The position numbers were made by a program, and so were the translations under genes. From Gordius sp. MW1 (taxonomy: Eukaryota > Nematomorpha > Gordioida > Gordea > Gordiidae): DNA of 64,000 bases. This document shows positions 34,050 to 43,158 of this stretch, in pieces. How positions within the stretch are numbered: position 1 is the first letter of the stretch; every line of letters starts with the position of its first letter. The stretch spans positions 7,400,413 through 7,464,412 of the forward strand of contig OZ038533.1 in assembly GCA_964036665.1 (NCBI GenBank), written 5' to 3'. The notes below the pieces were generated by a model. The model saw only the letters and a program-made list of their open reading frames with translations, did not search any database and had not been told where the DNA came from.

Positions 34050-37000
34050 CTAAGAAATGTCGTTAAAGCAAATAATTTGACGTTTTGTAGCCTGTTTGAA
34101 ATAAAATAAATAGAGACAGGAGTTTTTATACAACTAACTTATAGAAAATTCAGGACTTAGGTTAGAACCAGATACTGAGGCCAAAGTTACGTTTTCGGGG
34201 CTAATAATTCTATCACAATACGAATTGTTGGTTTTAAGGGTAGATTCTGAGTTAGATTTGAGTTTGGGATAATTGTCAATTAGGCTTGGACCTATTTAAT
34301 GAATGAATGATGCGAGTTGAATCCTACCTTACTCATGTGATGCTGTCGCGTATCTGGAATCGATTTGTTCAACAAATTCATTATAAGATTTTCTTTCTGC
34401 ACCAAACACGATTGCAACGCCTTAATTCTATTGACATAGTTTAATAATATATTTTTATTGTTTTATCAAGACATTAACAAAATAATTAATCGACCTTTAA
34501 ACTTCGTTATAAACTTTAAATATTCAAATTAGAAATATAAAATTAGCTGAAAATAATTTGTTGATGTATTCAAAGTAATGACAACACTTTGTATAATTTT
34601 TAATTTTGATTCTAAAAAAAGGTCAAATAATCTGTGAATAATATTTTAAAGTATTAATCCAAACCATATTTTCAAAATAGACCATCCCAATGCCAGCTCT
34701 ATACGCTTGATTACAGCTAAATTTTTAACATTTTCAAAATTATAATGTCAAATTTATTACATTCCATTATAAACTTCAAAATTAATACTAATAACTTCAT
34801 CTTTTATACAAAAAATATAATTTAATAATTAAAATGCGATTTGGCAATAATTATAAACTCATTACGTTTAATTTGTTATGCTATAAAAGGCTATAATAAT
34901 AAACTTGAACAGGAGGGACTTAAAATCTTTTAACAAAGCCAAAATCTAAAAAACGATTTAAGACAAATCTTTTTATAAATTACTAGCTGACCCGGCAAAC
35001 GTTGTTTTGCTAAAAATACAATTTTCTTTAATATAATAAAATTCGAGAAAACTTCAGCCTTGGATGTATGACGTCATTATTGTATATGATGCTATAAATG
35101 AAACTGGCCGGGAAATGTCCGATATTTTTAAAACTAAAAGGAATTTTAGGATTCTGAAAAAGCTATTTTACCCCTGGCCGCCCTGGGCATCTATGGCTAA
35201 ATTTTCGCGCGAATCGGGCCGGTAGTTTCAGAATTTAGCCCTTATCCACATACATACACACATACATAGACTTTACTTTATATATATAGATTAAAGGTCT
35301 TTCATTAATAATTTACATGATGATTCAAAATGAGTAATTCGCATTGCACGCTATAAAAATTATGTAAATCATGTACTTTGGCAAAAGCTCAGAATCTGAA
35401 ATAGTTGGAAAATCAACGCCAACGTGTGGGTTCGAAATAGTGTCCAAGTATGCTGAATTGTTTTCGCTTCTCTATAATAATAATCTAATCTAAACAGAGT
35501 TCTTAATGGGTAAGCATGATTCTTATAATATACTGACCCGGCACGTAGATTAAAATAAATAAAAGGATTTACTATTTAAGGCGTGAATTAATTTAAATAT
35601 ACTAAAAAGACTCCTACAAAATTCTTTCAAAAAGTAAGATCTATTAAGATTAATTATATCGCACCAAGCTCAAAAAGACTTAATATATTACCAAATATAA
35701 AGAATGCAATTTATTAGACGTGCCAAAAAGATGTATTCGAAATATTACAAACGTTGCATCGCTTAGGTCGTTCTTTTACAAAAAGAGTACATGATAAGAT
35801 TGGTAGAAAAAGATTATGGCCAATTAGTTAAAATTAACCAAACTAAGCGTCGTCATTATATACTTTAATTTCAGCTTCTAAGTTGAAGCTAGGGCAGGCA
35901 GCATGCTTAATGTTTGGCTAAGAGTTTATTCTTGAAATCATTAAACTATCTAAAGTTTTTGATAAAACCATCTGTAATTTTCAAAATCATGTAAGTTGAG
36001 CATGGCTACTAAAACTTGATTAAATCGCAAAGCAAATTGTTAGAATTGTTAGGCACGGTTGCTTTAAGCCATAACTTTATATAAAATCGCAATACATGTA
36101 CAAATCCGCGTCCTGCTTTTATAAAGATTCGCGCCTAATTGCTCGGCCTCACAAACATACGTTTAGCGGCTAATCCATTTTGCGACCCTAGTCGTGGCAA
36201 CGAGTAACATATAAATGCTATGCAAGCTCCTCCTCATATTTATTATACAGAACCCAACATTAGTGTTGTAAAAATGGCTGGGTTTTGTTTGGTCCACCTT
36301 TGGTTTTAGTCGAGTAAACAAAAACAGATTAAAGGTTTTTTGTCAAACCTTTAGTCTGTCTATGTGTAGTCGACTAAAACCAAAGGTGGACCAAGCAAAG
36401 CCCAACCACTTTTACAACACTACCCTACATCCTTCCCATCGCGCTTACATTCGAAGGTTGCAGTTGATTATAGGTGGGTTGGTGCCTAGCATATTGGAAA
36501 TTGGTATCTTTGCTTTGCGTAGCCTGTTGCAACTGGTTATCGCTCGTGCTAAGGCAATCGCCTTTCACGACGCAATTTTGGTGAGGATCGTTGCACGCAA
36601 AATCGGCGAGGTTCGTTGAGCAGTCGGAATAAAGGGTAGGGTCCGATTTATTGGCCATCACGTTCAACGCCATCGTTTTCAAGCTTGCCTCTTTGCTCGT
36701 CCCATTCGAAGTTTGGGCGAGGAGATGGGGGGAGGGCAAAATGGCATCGGTGGATGAGGAGGATGTGAGCAGTTGATCTTTCAGCAACTTTTTGATGAAA
36801 GGCGGAAAATGGTCGGCTAGGGTGGCTATCTAATATGCGTCATTATTCAGGGTCGAGATTTAATTCAAAAAAATCTTTATGTGTACGCTGTGTAAATTTA
36901 AAGCCGCCATTTAATTAAATTACATTTGCTAAACACTGATATTGTGTACCTATAGTCTTAATATGGTGTGTAAGTGTAAACTTCTAGTTTAGATACGTTA

Positions 37001-40000
37001 CTATTTAGCTTAACCTCTCGTAGCGATTTGACTAGCTATTTAAATCGAACTTAACTCGATTTATCTCATATAAATTTATTCTTGTTATCAGCTTATATTT
37101 TTGTTAAAATTATTATAATTAAACTTTTACCTCACTATATAGAGCTCTATCTTTTAATACTTATAGAAGAGTCGCACTCCTCTCTGCTTATTATTATAAT
37201 ATTCAATATCTCCTGTTATATTCGAGCTTAAATCATAAAGCTTAACATATGTAAATATTGAATCAAAATGGCAATGCGTGCTTTCTTTAAATGTTTACCC
37301 TTTAAATTAATCATAAGCTTAAACAATTCATTGACAAAAAATGATAACATAAATAGACTGAACTAAGTTTAAATCTAGATAATTTCCATGTAGATAAATT
37401 TTTAAAAACTTACAATCTCTTCAAGGCGTAATATATTTGATTGAGCGTGAATTATTGCCTTTTGCATAACTTCCAATTGCAAGATTTGTTCATTGAGGGT
37501 GGCTCTTTGGGCTGATATCTCGATATCTTTCTTTTCGTTGGAAGCAATCAGTTCTTTGTCTATCAAATAAATATATTTAAAAACATAGAACAAATAAAAT
37601 TTAAAACATTCAATAATACTCTGCAAGAATTAAGCAGCAAATTATTAAATATATAATTTGTAAAGGAAAATTAAAAAAAATTGTTTTATATCTATATGCC
37701 ATTGAAGCAACTAAAGTAACGAAGAGTCATGCGGACATCACATTAATTGTAAAAATATTAAATGCAAATTCAATACTTTTTCTTTGAGGGGGGGGGGGGA
37801 GAATCAAATGATTTTATTAAGAATGTTAACTGTTCCCAATGAGGCCAGTTCAGTTAATAAACATCTAGATATTTAAGATTGGACAAATGTTTTAACAAAT
37901 ATTGAATCATGTAAGAAATCTATACATTTAATTACATAAAACTCGGGCCTTCGGCCCTCGTGGGAAGGGGGAGAAGGGAAGGGAAGAGGGGAAGGGGGGA
38001 CGACTCATCTGTACTTCGTATAAATGTATCATATTTGCTATGCAATTTATGGGCGAGAAAGGTGGGAAGGGGCGAGAATGCCTATAGGTGGGTATTAAAT
38101 GCCTAATGATTAATTAATTATTTATACAAATTTTCCATTTATAGGCAAAATGTAATATAGGCAAGGGTTAGGGTTAGATTTAGTGTTTGCATCTAGTTGC
38201 GTATTACATTAGTTTTTATGGCCTTTAGTGATTATGGGTCTAACAAACATTATATTATAAAACATCACAATGTTAAGAATTTGCAGAATTGTTGGGAGAA
38301 ATTTTTTGTTGAATTTGAACAATTTTTAATTAAAAAAATCAAAAATTTGGCCAATGGTCATTTTTTCTCTATTGGTCAGTACCAACAGATACTCTATAAG
38401 TCAATGATAGCCAAAAAAACGGAAAAAAAATTTTGATGCTCACTTTGGCCAATGGTCATTTTTTTCCATTGGTCAGCAGCCAGCACACGGTAAAAGTGGA
38501 TATAAATTCATAAGAGTAAAAAAAACGAAAAAAAAATTTTCGAATCACATTTTGGCCAATGGTCATTTTTTTCCATTGGTCAGCAGCCAGGACACGGTAA
38601 AAGTGGATATAAATTCATAATAGTCAAAAAAAAACGAAAAAAAAGTTTTCGAATCACATTTTGGCCAATGGTCATTTTATTCCATTGGTCAGCAGCCAGC
38701 GGACGGCCAAAAAGTCATAATAGCAATGGTAGGAACAGGAACAATCATAATAGTCAAAAAAAACGAAAAAAATAATTTCGATTCACATTTTGGCCAATGG
38801 TCATTTTTTCCATTGGTCAGGAGCCAGCGGACGGCCAAAAAGTCATAATGGTAGTAACAGTAACAATCATAATAGTCAAAAAAACGAAAAAATAAACTCA
38901 GATTCACATTTTGGCCAATGGTAATTTTTTTCATTGGTCAGCAGCCAGCGGACGGCCAAAAAGTCTTATTATCAATGATAGTAACAAGAACAATCATAAG
39001 AGTCAAAAAAAACTCAGGGATTCTAACCCAAAAACTAGTTAAATTGCATAGCAATTAAAAGTAAACAACTTTTATTTATGTTTATTATATAACTAGTTAA
39101 ATTGCATAGCAATTAAAAGTAAACAACTTTTATTTATGTTTATTATATAATAGATAATTTAACAAATCTTATATATAACACACCGAGGGAGATAGAGATG
39201 AGGGGTGGGGCACCTCTTATGCATTAATTTAAAAAATAACACAGCGAGGGAGATAGAGATGAGGGGTGGGGCACCTCTTTCTCATGCATTAATTTAAAAA
39301 ATTGATAACCTAATATACCCAATGCAAATAGATAGGGATGGACGGACGGACGGACAACAAAAAACGAGCCCATAAATTGCATAGCAATTAGTAACCATTC
39401 AATATACAAATCTAAAAAATTATATTTCATTTTGACAATTTTGCTATTTACTTTATCTCAAAGTTGGCTAACTATCATAATTAATGCAGCGAAATTAACT
39501 TTGTATCAAACTTTGGTTTTAATTATTCAAATTGGCATATCATTAAAAAGATAATATATTCTCAATAAAACTTTTAAAATTTTATAAAGATTATAGTAGA
39601 AGTATTATCTTTGTTTTAAAAACTAATATTGAATTAAGATTATAAATCACTTTATGTTTATTGAAAAAACTAAAGCAACCTTGTGTCTCCTTCCAGCCCA
39701 TTTTAACATACACACATAATAGCATTTAGAATTAAATTATTTGTCTAGTTTGGCCATTTAAAGATTTTAATATGGGTTTTATAATGAATAAAACATAAAG
39801 AACTTTGGTCAATTCAGAGTCTGACAAAAAATAATTTTCAGCCTCTAAATTGGCAATTTTGCTACACATTCTTCCAATTTAGTTTAATCAAAAAGAGAAT
39901 GTTTGTTGATGAAATAAAATTTATAAGATCTTACTTTGTGCAATTAGTTGCGTGATAACAAGATCTTTTTTGTTAAATTCCGATGAAATACTTTCTAATG

Positions 40001-41247
40001 ATCCCGTGGACAATGAATTTGAATTAGCAAGATTATCGCCAAAGTTTTGAAGCTTAGAACCGTGTTTAGCAACATTTATTTTTTGTTTGTTTGTCAAATA
40101 AGTATGTGCAGTTTGCTGTAAGCATTCTAATAAAATAATCAGCTTAATAATGTATGGCTATACCTAACAAATTTTGATTTGCTTTTCTCAGTTTTTTAAT
40201 TTCTTGATCCATTTTAGCTCTCAAAGCTTTCTCCAATTCTTCCCTTTTCTCATTTGCTTCTATCAAAATTTCATGATTTTTTTGCGTTTTTTCAAGATCC
40301 ATCTCCAACTAATTAAAATATATATAGAGTTTTTCCAAAATAACAAATCATAATTAAAACAATAATCATTTTCCTAGTGAAATCCATAAAAACGTTTTAT
40401 CAAAACTCTTTTTATTAAATATTATCTACTTTATATTATCATCATCTATAATATTTAACCAAAATCAACAGTCAGCAATTTTCTTAGTTAAATAAAATAC
40501 AACAAAACTTCTGATAAAACAAATCCTATTTAATTATACAATGGGTATACACATATTTAACCTTTTGTATTTGAGAAAGTTTCCATGAATGTTGCTCTAT
40601 AGTTTTTCTTAATGCCTTGTTTTCTTCAGAAAGCATATCAACCATTCTAGCAGCACGGAATGCTATAGCTTCTGTCTCTTGGGGAGATAATACATTTACT
40701 GTTTTGATATGTGTATTATGCCTATTGTCATTTAACAAATGCATAGTAGGATTTATAAAATTATAATTCGCAGAATCTGAATAACGAATGTCAGATAACT
40801 GAGGACCTAATTGTGATAATGTTGCAGCACAATTTATATTGTTCAATTTTCTAGCTAATACATGGATGGAGTTATCATGACTGTCATTGGTATACACACC
40901 CTTGTTGAGAAATTCAGCATTCATCCCATATTCATCAAAACCTTTATCATTAATGTTCATTGCATCATTAAGCACTTTAGGAGATATATTATCTAAATAA
41001 TTTATTATAATAGCATATTTAAGATAAAAAAACCTTCCATATGAAAATTATGAATATTGGAATTACTACCAATATTTAAAGGAACATCATTCATTTTGTA
41101 TAAACTGTCACTGTTAAAATATAATTTCACAAAAAATTGATAAAACCTTATTTTAGAATTTGAGTAGTATATTTTTGGAGCCATAGAATTATAATTAAAT
41201 AGTGCGGTGGATTCAGTATTATTATCATGTGAAGATGTGGATTCCAT
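33988..41247 (-). CDS. AMOT: Angiomotin-family protein (multi-exon, partly resolved)
   Basis: Angiomotins are junctional coiled-coil scaffolds that bind YAP and actin in the Hippo pathway. Exons in order (minus strand): 41247-41147, 41110-41034, 40992-40562, 40308-40164, 40126-39935, 37559-37414, probably 36829-36449, then 34427-34333, 34291-34139 and a last exon. The first six join without a phase error (364 codons). The angiomotin coil core is clear: ARMVDMLSEENKALR, then LEMDLEKTQKNHEIL, EKREELEKALRAKMDQEIKKL, ITQLIAQNKEL, and later RIKALQSCLVQKENLI. A linking exon (length 2 mod 3) before 34427 was not found. The N-terminus is short, and I see no PPxY/LPxY WW-binding motif. A repeat (37938-39390) sits in the 2.4 kb intron. 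Confidence 0.8.
34063..34091 (-). CDS. AMOT: AMOT-like last exon, alternative 1
   Basis: Acceptor TTTCAAACAG, completing Ser, then YKTSNYLL plus stop. The tail is hydrophobic, as in vertebrate angiomotins, but the exon is very short. If the intron is not removed at all, translation stops at 34134. Confidence 0.4.
34139..34291 (-). CDS. AMOT: AMOT-like exon after RIKALQ
   Basis: Ser-rich stretch PSLIDNYPKLKSNSESTL through NLSPEFSI, in phase with the preceding exon across a 41-nt intron. Donor GTTAGT. Confidence 0.7.
34333..34427 (-). CDS. AMOT: AMOT-like exon with RIKALQSCLVQKENL
   Basis: It begins one base into a codon that AG from the previous exon would complete as Arg, giving R-IKALQSCLVQKENLIMNLL. 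This lines up with the last coil of angiomotins. Donor GTAAGG. Confidence 0.75.
34982..35290. repeat. R1 repeat, inverted copy inside the AMOT-like gene
   Basis: Starts CTAGCTGACCCGGCAAACGT and ends with the TATATATA run next to AGACTTTACTTT. It is the reverse complement of the right part of the units at 1-2986 and includes the TGACGTCAT block. Confidence 0.8.
35291..36252. other. Intronic AT-rich sequence of the AMOT-like gene
   Basis: The linking exon missing from the AMOT-like model should lie between 34440 and 36440. I searched this stretch on the minus strand for a coil-like frame ending in AG at a donor and found no convincing candidate. Confidence 0.4.
36261..36422. mobile_element. 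hAT-like MITE, family M1, copy 2
   Basis: Ends TAGTGTTGTAAAA and TTTTACAACACTA, flanked by CCCAACAT and CCCTACAT, an 8-bp duplication with one mismatch. It lies 27 bp beyond the 3' border of the GC-rich exon at 36449. Confidence 0.85.
36449..36829 (-). CDS. Probable AMOT-like exon, Ser/Thr/Gln-rich, GC-rich
   Basis: 381 nt open between acceptor CATATTAG and a strong donor GTAAGC, both phase 0. The protein is IATLADHFPPFIKKLLKDQL, then Ser/Thr-rich, then Asn/Gln-rich up to QPTYNQLQPSN. Base composition is close to 50% GC against roughly 30% around it, so it is either under coding constraint or of foreign origin. It has no obvious match to angiomotin, so its membership in this gene is inferred from splice signals and phase only. 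Confidence 0.5.
37414..37559 (-). CDS. AMOT: AMOT-like coiled-coil exon (KELIASNEKKDIEI)
   Basis: Continues IAQN from the previous exon with KELIASNEKKDIEISAQRAT and ends ILRLEEI at donor GTAAGT. Heptad pattern throughout; it matches the angiomotin coil after the ISQL motif. Confidence 0.8.
37938..39390 (-). mobile_element. Helentron/HINE-like repeat, copy D
   Basis: The most compact full copy: 3' hairpin (37938-37962), subterminal inverted repeat near 38040, minisatellite array (38440-38990), second minisatellite (39030-39150), duplicated GAGGGAGATAGAGATGAGGG block, a GGAC tetranucleotide run (39340-39356), and the 5' terminus at 39390. It lies inside the AMOT-like intron. Confidence 0.75.
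39935..40126 (-). CDS. AMOT: AMOT-like exon with SLESISSEFNKKDLVITQLIAQ
   Basis: 64 codons joining LL-E-CLQQTAHTYL to ITQLIAQ-N. A polar, Ser-rich linker between two coil segments. Acceptor TTTTATTAG, donor GTAAGA. Confidence 0.8.
40164..40308 (-). CDS. AMOT: AMOT-like core coil exon (LEMDLEKTQKN)
   Basis: Most conserved part: LEMDLEKTQKNHEILIEANE then KREELEKALRAKMDQEIKKL. The KRE-L-KA-R-K---EI--L spacing is that of the angiomotin coil. Acceptor TTTTAATTAG. Confidence 0.85.
40562..40992 (-). CDS. AMOT: AMOT-like exon with ARMVDMLSEENKALR
   Basis: 143 codons plus two bases. The first two thirds are polar and Asn-rich, without recognisable motifs. The last third, ETEAIAFRAARMVDMLSEEN then KALRKTIEQ, matches the start of the angiomotin coil. 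Confidence 0.85.
41034..41247 (-). CDS. AMOT: AMOT-like first two coding exons
   Basis: 41247-41147 (MESTSSHDNNTES to SNSKI) and 41110-41034 (SDSLYKMNDVPLNI to FHME) are split by a 36-nt intron and joined to the next exon by a 41-nt intron. The frame is open upstream of this ATG to about 41293, next to a possible TTTTAG acceptor, so a further 5' exon may exist. Confidence 0.6.
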
Positions 41248-41307
41248 GGGAAGTATTTTTTCAACATTTATGTTATAAGCAACATCTGAGCATGCTAAAA
41301 TTAATTT

Positions 41308-41493
41308 ATGGATGATGCAATAGATGTTATTTTAAGCTTACTTGACACCGATGAATATGGAGGAGGTGGTTTTGAAAAATTCTGTCTCATTTCAAAAGCA
41401 TGGATAACAGCCGGAGACCAAATTATTAGATTAACCCGCGAGAGAATACATGAAAATCTACGCGAGGGTTTTCCTGGGATATATTATAGCTAG
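41308..41493 (+). CDS. Possible first exon of a divergent unknown gene
   Basis: 61 codons starting MDDAIDVILSLLDTDEYGGG and including KAWITAGDQIIRLTRERIHE, a natural-looking amphipathic sequence with mixed codons rather than AT-rich noise. It starts 60 bp from the AMOT-like start in the opposite direction. No domain is recognised and no continuation was found. The stop lies at the edge of the MITE at 41491, which may have truncated it. It could also be chance. Confidence 0.35.
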   Translation: MDDAIDVILSLLDTDEYGGGGFEKFCLISKAWITAGDQIIRLTRERIHENLREGFPGIYYS

Positions 41494-41688
41494 TGTTGTA
41501 AACGGTTAGGTTTTGTTTGGTCGACCTTTGATTTTACTATGGCTAACGGTCGCTTATGCATTGTTTTTCAAATTTCAACTAAGCCTATAGAGGTTGACTA
41601 AGCCGGTCAAAAATCTTTGCTCTGTTTATGTTTAGTCGATTAAAACCAAAGGTCGACCAAGCGAAACCCAGCCGTTTTTACAACACTA
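41491..41688. mobile_element. hAT-like MITE, family M1, copy 3
   Basis: Ends TAGTGTTGTAAAC and TTTTTACAACACTA. The flanks share TTATAG with a one-base offset, so the target duplication has decayed. The interior matches the copy at 16060. Confidence 0.8.
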
Positions 41689-42842
41689 TTATAGACTAAC
41701 AAAACCATCGATAGAAAGCGCCATTTTGAGGGATTAGAACCAAACAAGAGATTCCAATATAATTTATTTTACTTCTAATTAATAAATTAAGCTAATAGTC
41801 TTATTTATTTTCTTAAATATTATATCGTGGAAAAGTATATATTTACCGGTTGTTGAGTTTTTCCTTTAAGATGGCAGCTTAATGGTGTCTGAATAATTTT
41901 ATTAGAAAAATTAGCTGTTCTGCTGTCTATGTTTTTATGAAATTAAAAACTTCTCAAATTTTAAAAATATCTTTTAAATGATTATTGACACAAATTATTG
42001 CTATTATAAAACTTATTAACAATTAAACGCCAATTTTTCATTTTAAATTTGATGTCTCACCTTATTTAACCTCCCCCGCCCCCCGCGCATCATATACCTG
42101 ATTTTTTATAAGAATAAGGTTTAAAAGGCATATTAAACCTAATTTTACAAACATATTATTACTAAAAAAACAATGGTAAATTTTTCTCCCTAAAATTTTC
42201 ACACAATATTGCCACGTGACTCAAACAGAGGAATTCTAAGCATTTTATGCAAAATATTTTGGTCTTCTTATCTTGAATTCTTAAGCATAAGACACATCTT
42301 TCTCTAATGCACATGAGGATTTGAATTAGATTTCCATAATTCTTCTAAAAGAGCCCTTAGTAAATTAATTTGATGTAATTATTCAATATCTGAACATTTT
42401 TTTCAAAGCTAACTTTCTATTTAAAAATTCGAGTATTAGAATTTAAATGTACGATACTTATGTATATATAAATCTCAATTAAATTGTATTTTTTAAACTC
42501 ATAGGTAAGCTAAATTATAAACAAAATTGATAAATGAGCCGATATTATATACATTATCAAGCTGTGTGCGTTAGGATTTTCCTTTCAAATTGAACTTTAA
42601 AAATCTAATTATTAAACTTTCTAATGATATTGTTTATTCATTAAATGTCCCACTTTAACTTTTTCTGCTTTTTATGTCATCGCTTATTTTTTTAAAATTT
42701 ATCATCTTATTATTATTAAGTCTAATTAAAATGAATGTTTAAAAACACTTTTTATTTAATATACCTTGGTAACTACGAGTCCAAAAAATTTTTAAAATAA
42801 ACCTTTCTTTTAATAAAAATTGTAGTTAAATGTCAACATCAA
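41689..42842. other. Spacer between the lipase 3' end and the AMOT-like 5' end
   Basis: AT-rich, with one C-rich run near 42070. No gene or repeat border was recognised. It should contain the AMOT-like promoter. Confidence 0.55.
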
Positions 42843-42848
42843 TTTATT
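42843..42848 (-). promoter_or_regulatory. Lipase poly(A) signal
   Basis: AATAAA on the minus strand, 74 nt after the lipase stop codon. Confidence 0.65.
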
Positions 42849-42921
42849 CCGTCTACATATTACACACTCACTGTTTAGGATAGAACTATACATAATTCGG
42901 TTATAAGTAAATTTTTACATA

Positions 42922-43158
42922 TTAAAAATCAGCATCCTTTTTAAATATTTGAACTATTTTATCATAAACTAAGGTTTTAGCGTTTTCTCCCCATATAAAA
43001 TCTAAGTGATTGTAGTGTTCATATTCGTATCTTTTTGCTTTAATCAATTTGGTTAACAATTCAACGTCGATATCGGTAGCCAACCAATCTTTGGAGCCTA
43101 CAAACAAATAAATAGGAACGTCTTTGATAGCTGAGAGATTATAAGATGGCGGATCGGT
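42922..43158 (-). CDS. LIPA: Lipase exon 6 (catalytic Asp and His)
   Basis: [31 protein letters not shown] with the acid, and [20 protein letters not shown] with the catalytic His; it ends KKDADF plus stop. Acceptor TTTTTTACAG. Confidence 0.95.
   Translation of the reverse strand, partial: TDPPSYNLSAIKDVPIYLFVGSKDWLATDIDVELLTKLIKAKRYEYEHYNHLDFIWGENAKTLVYDKIVQIFKKDADF

Noticed and set aside
34681..34740. Candidate missing AMOT-like exon (minus strand, VIKRIELALG)
   Set aside because: An acceptor-like TTTAG is present, but there is no good donor in the required phase and only loose similarity to the expected coil.
35640..35880. Possible Tc1/mariner fragment near the block LLDVPKRCIRNI on the plus strand
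   Set aside because: Only a short open stretch, with no catalytic motifs or inverted ends; too weak to call.
36362..36619. Plus-strand 85-codon frame
   Set aside because: It is antisense to the GC-rich minus-strand exon with proper splice sites and starts within a MITE.
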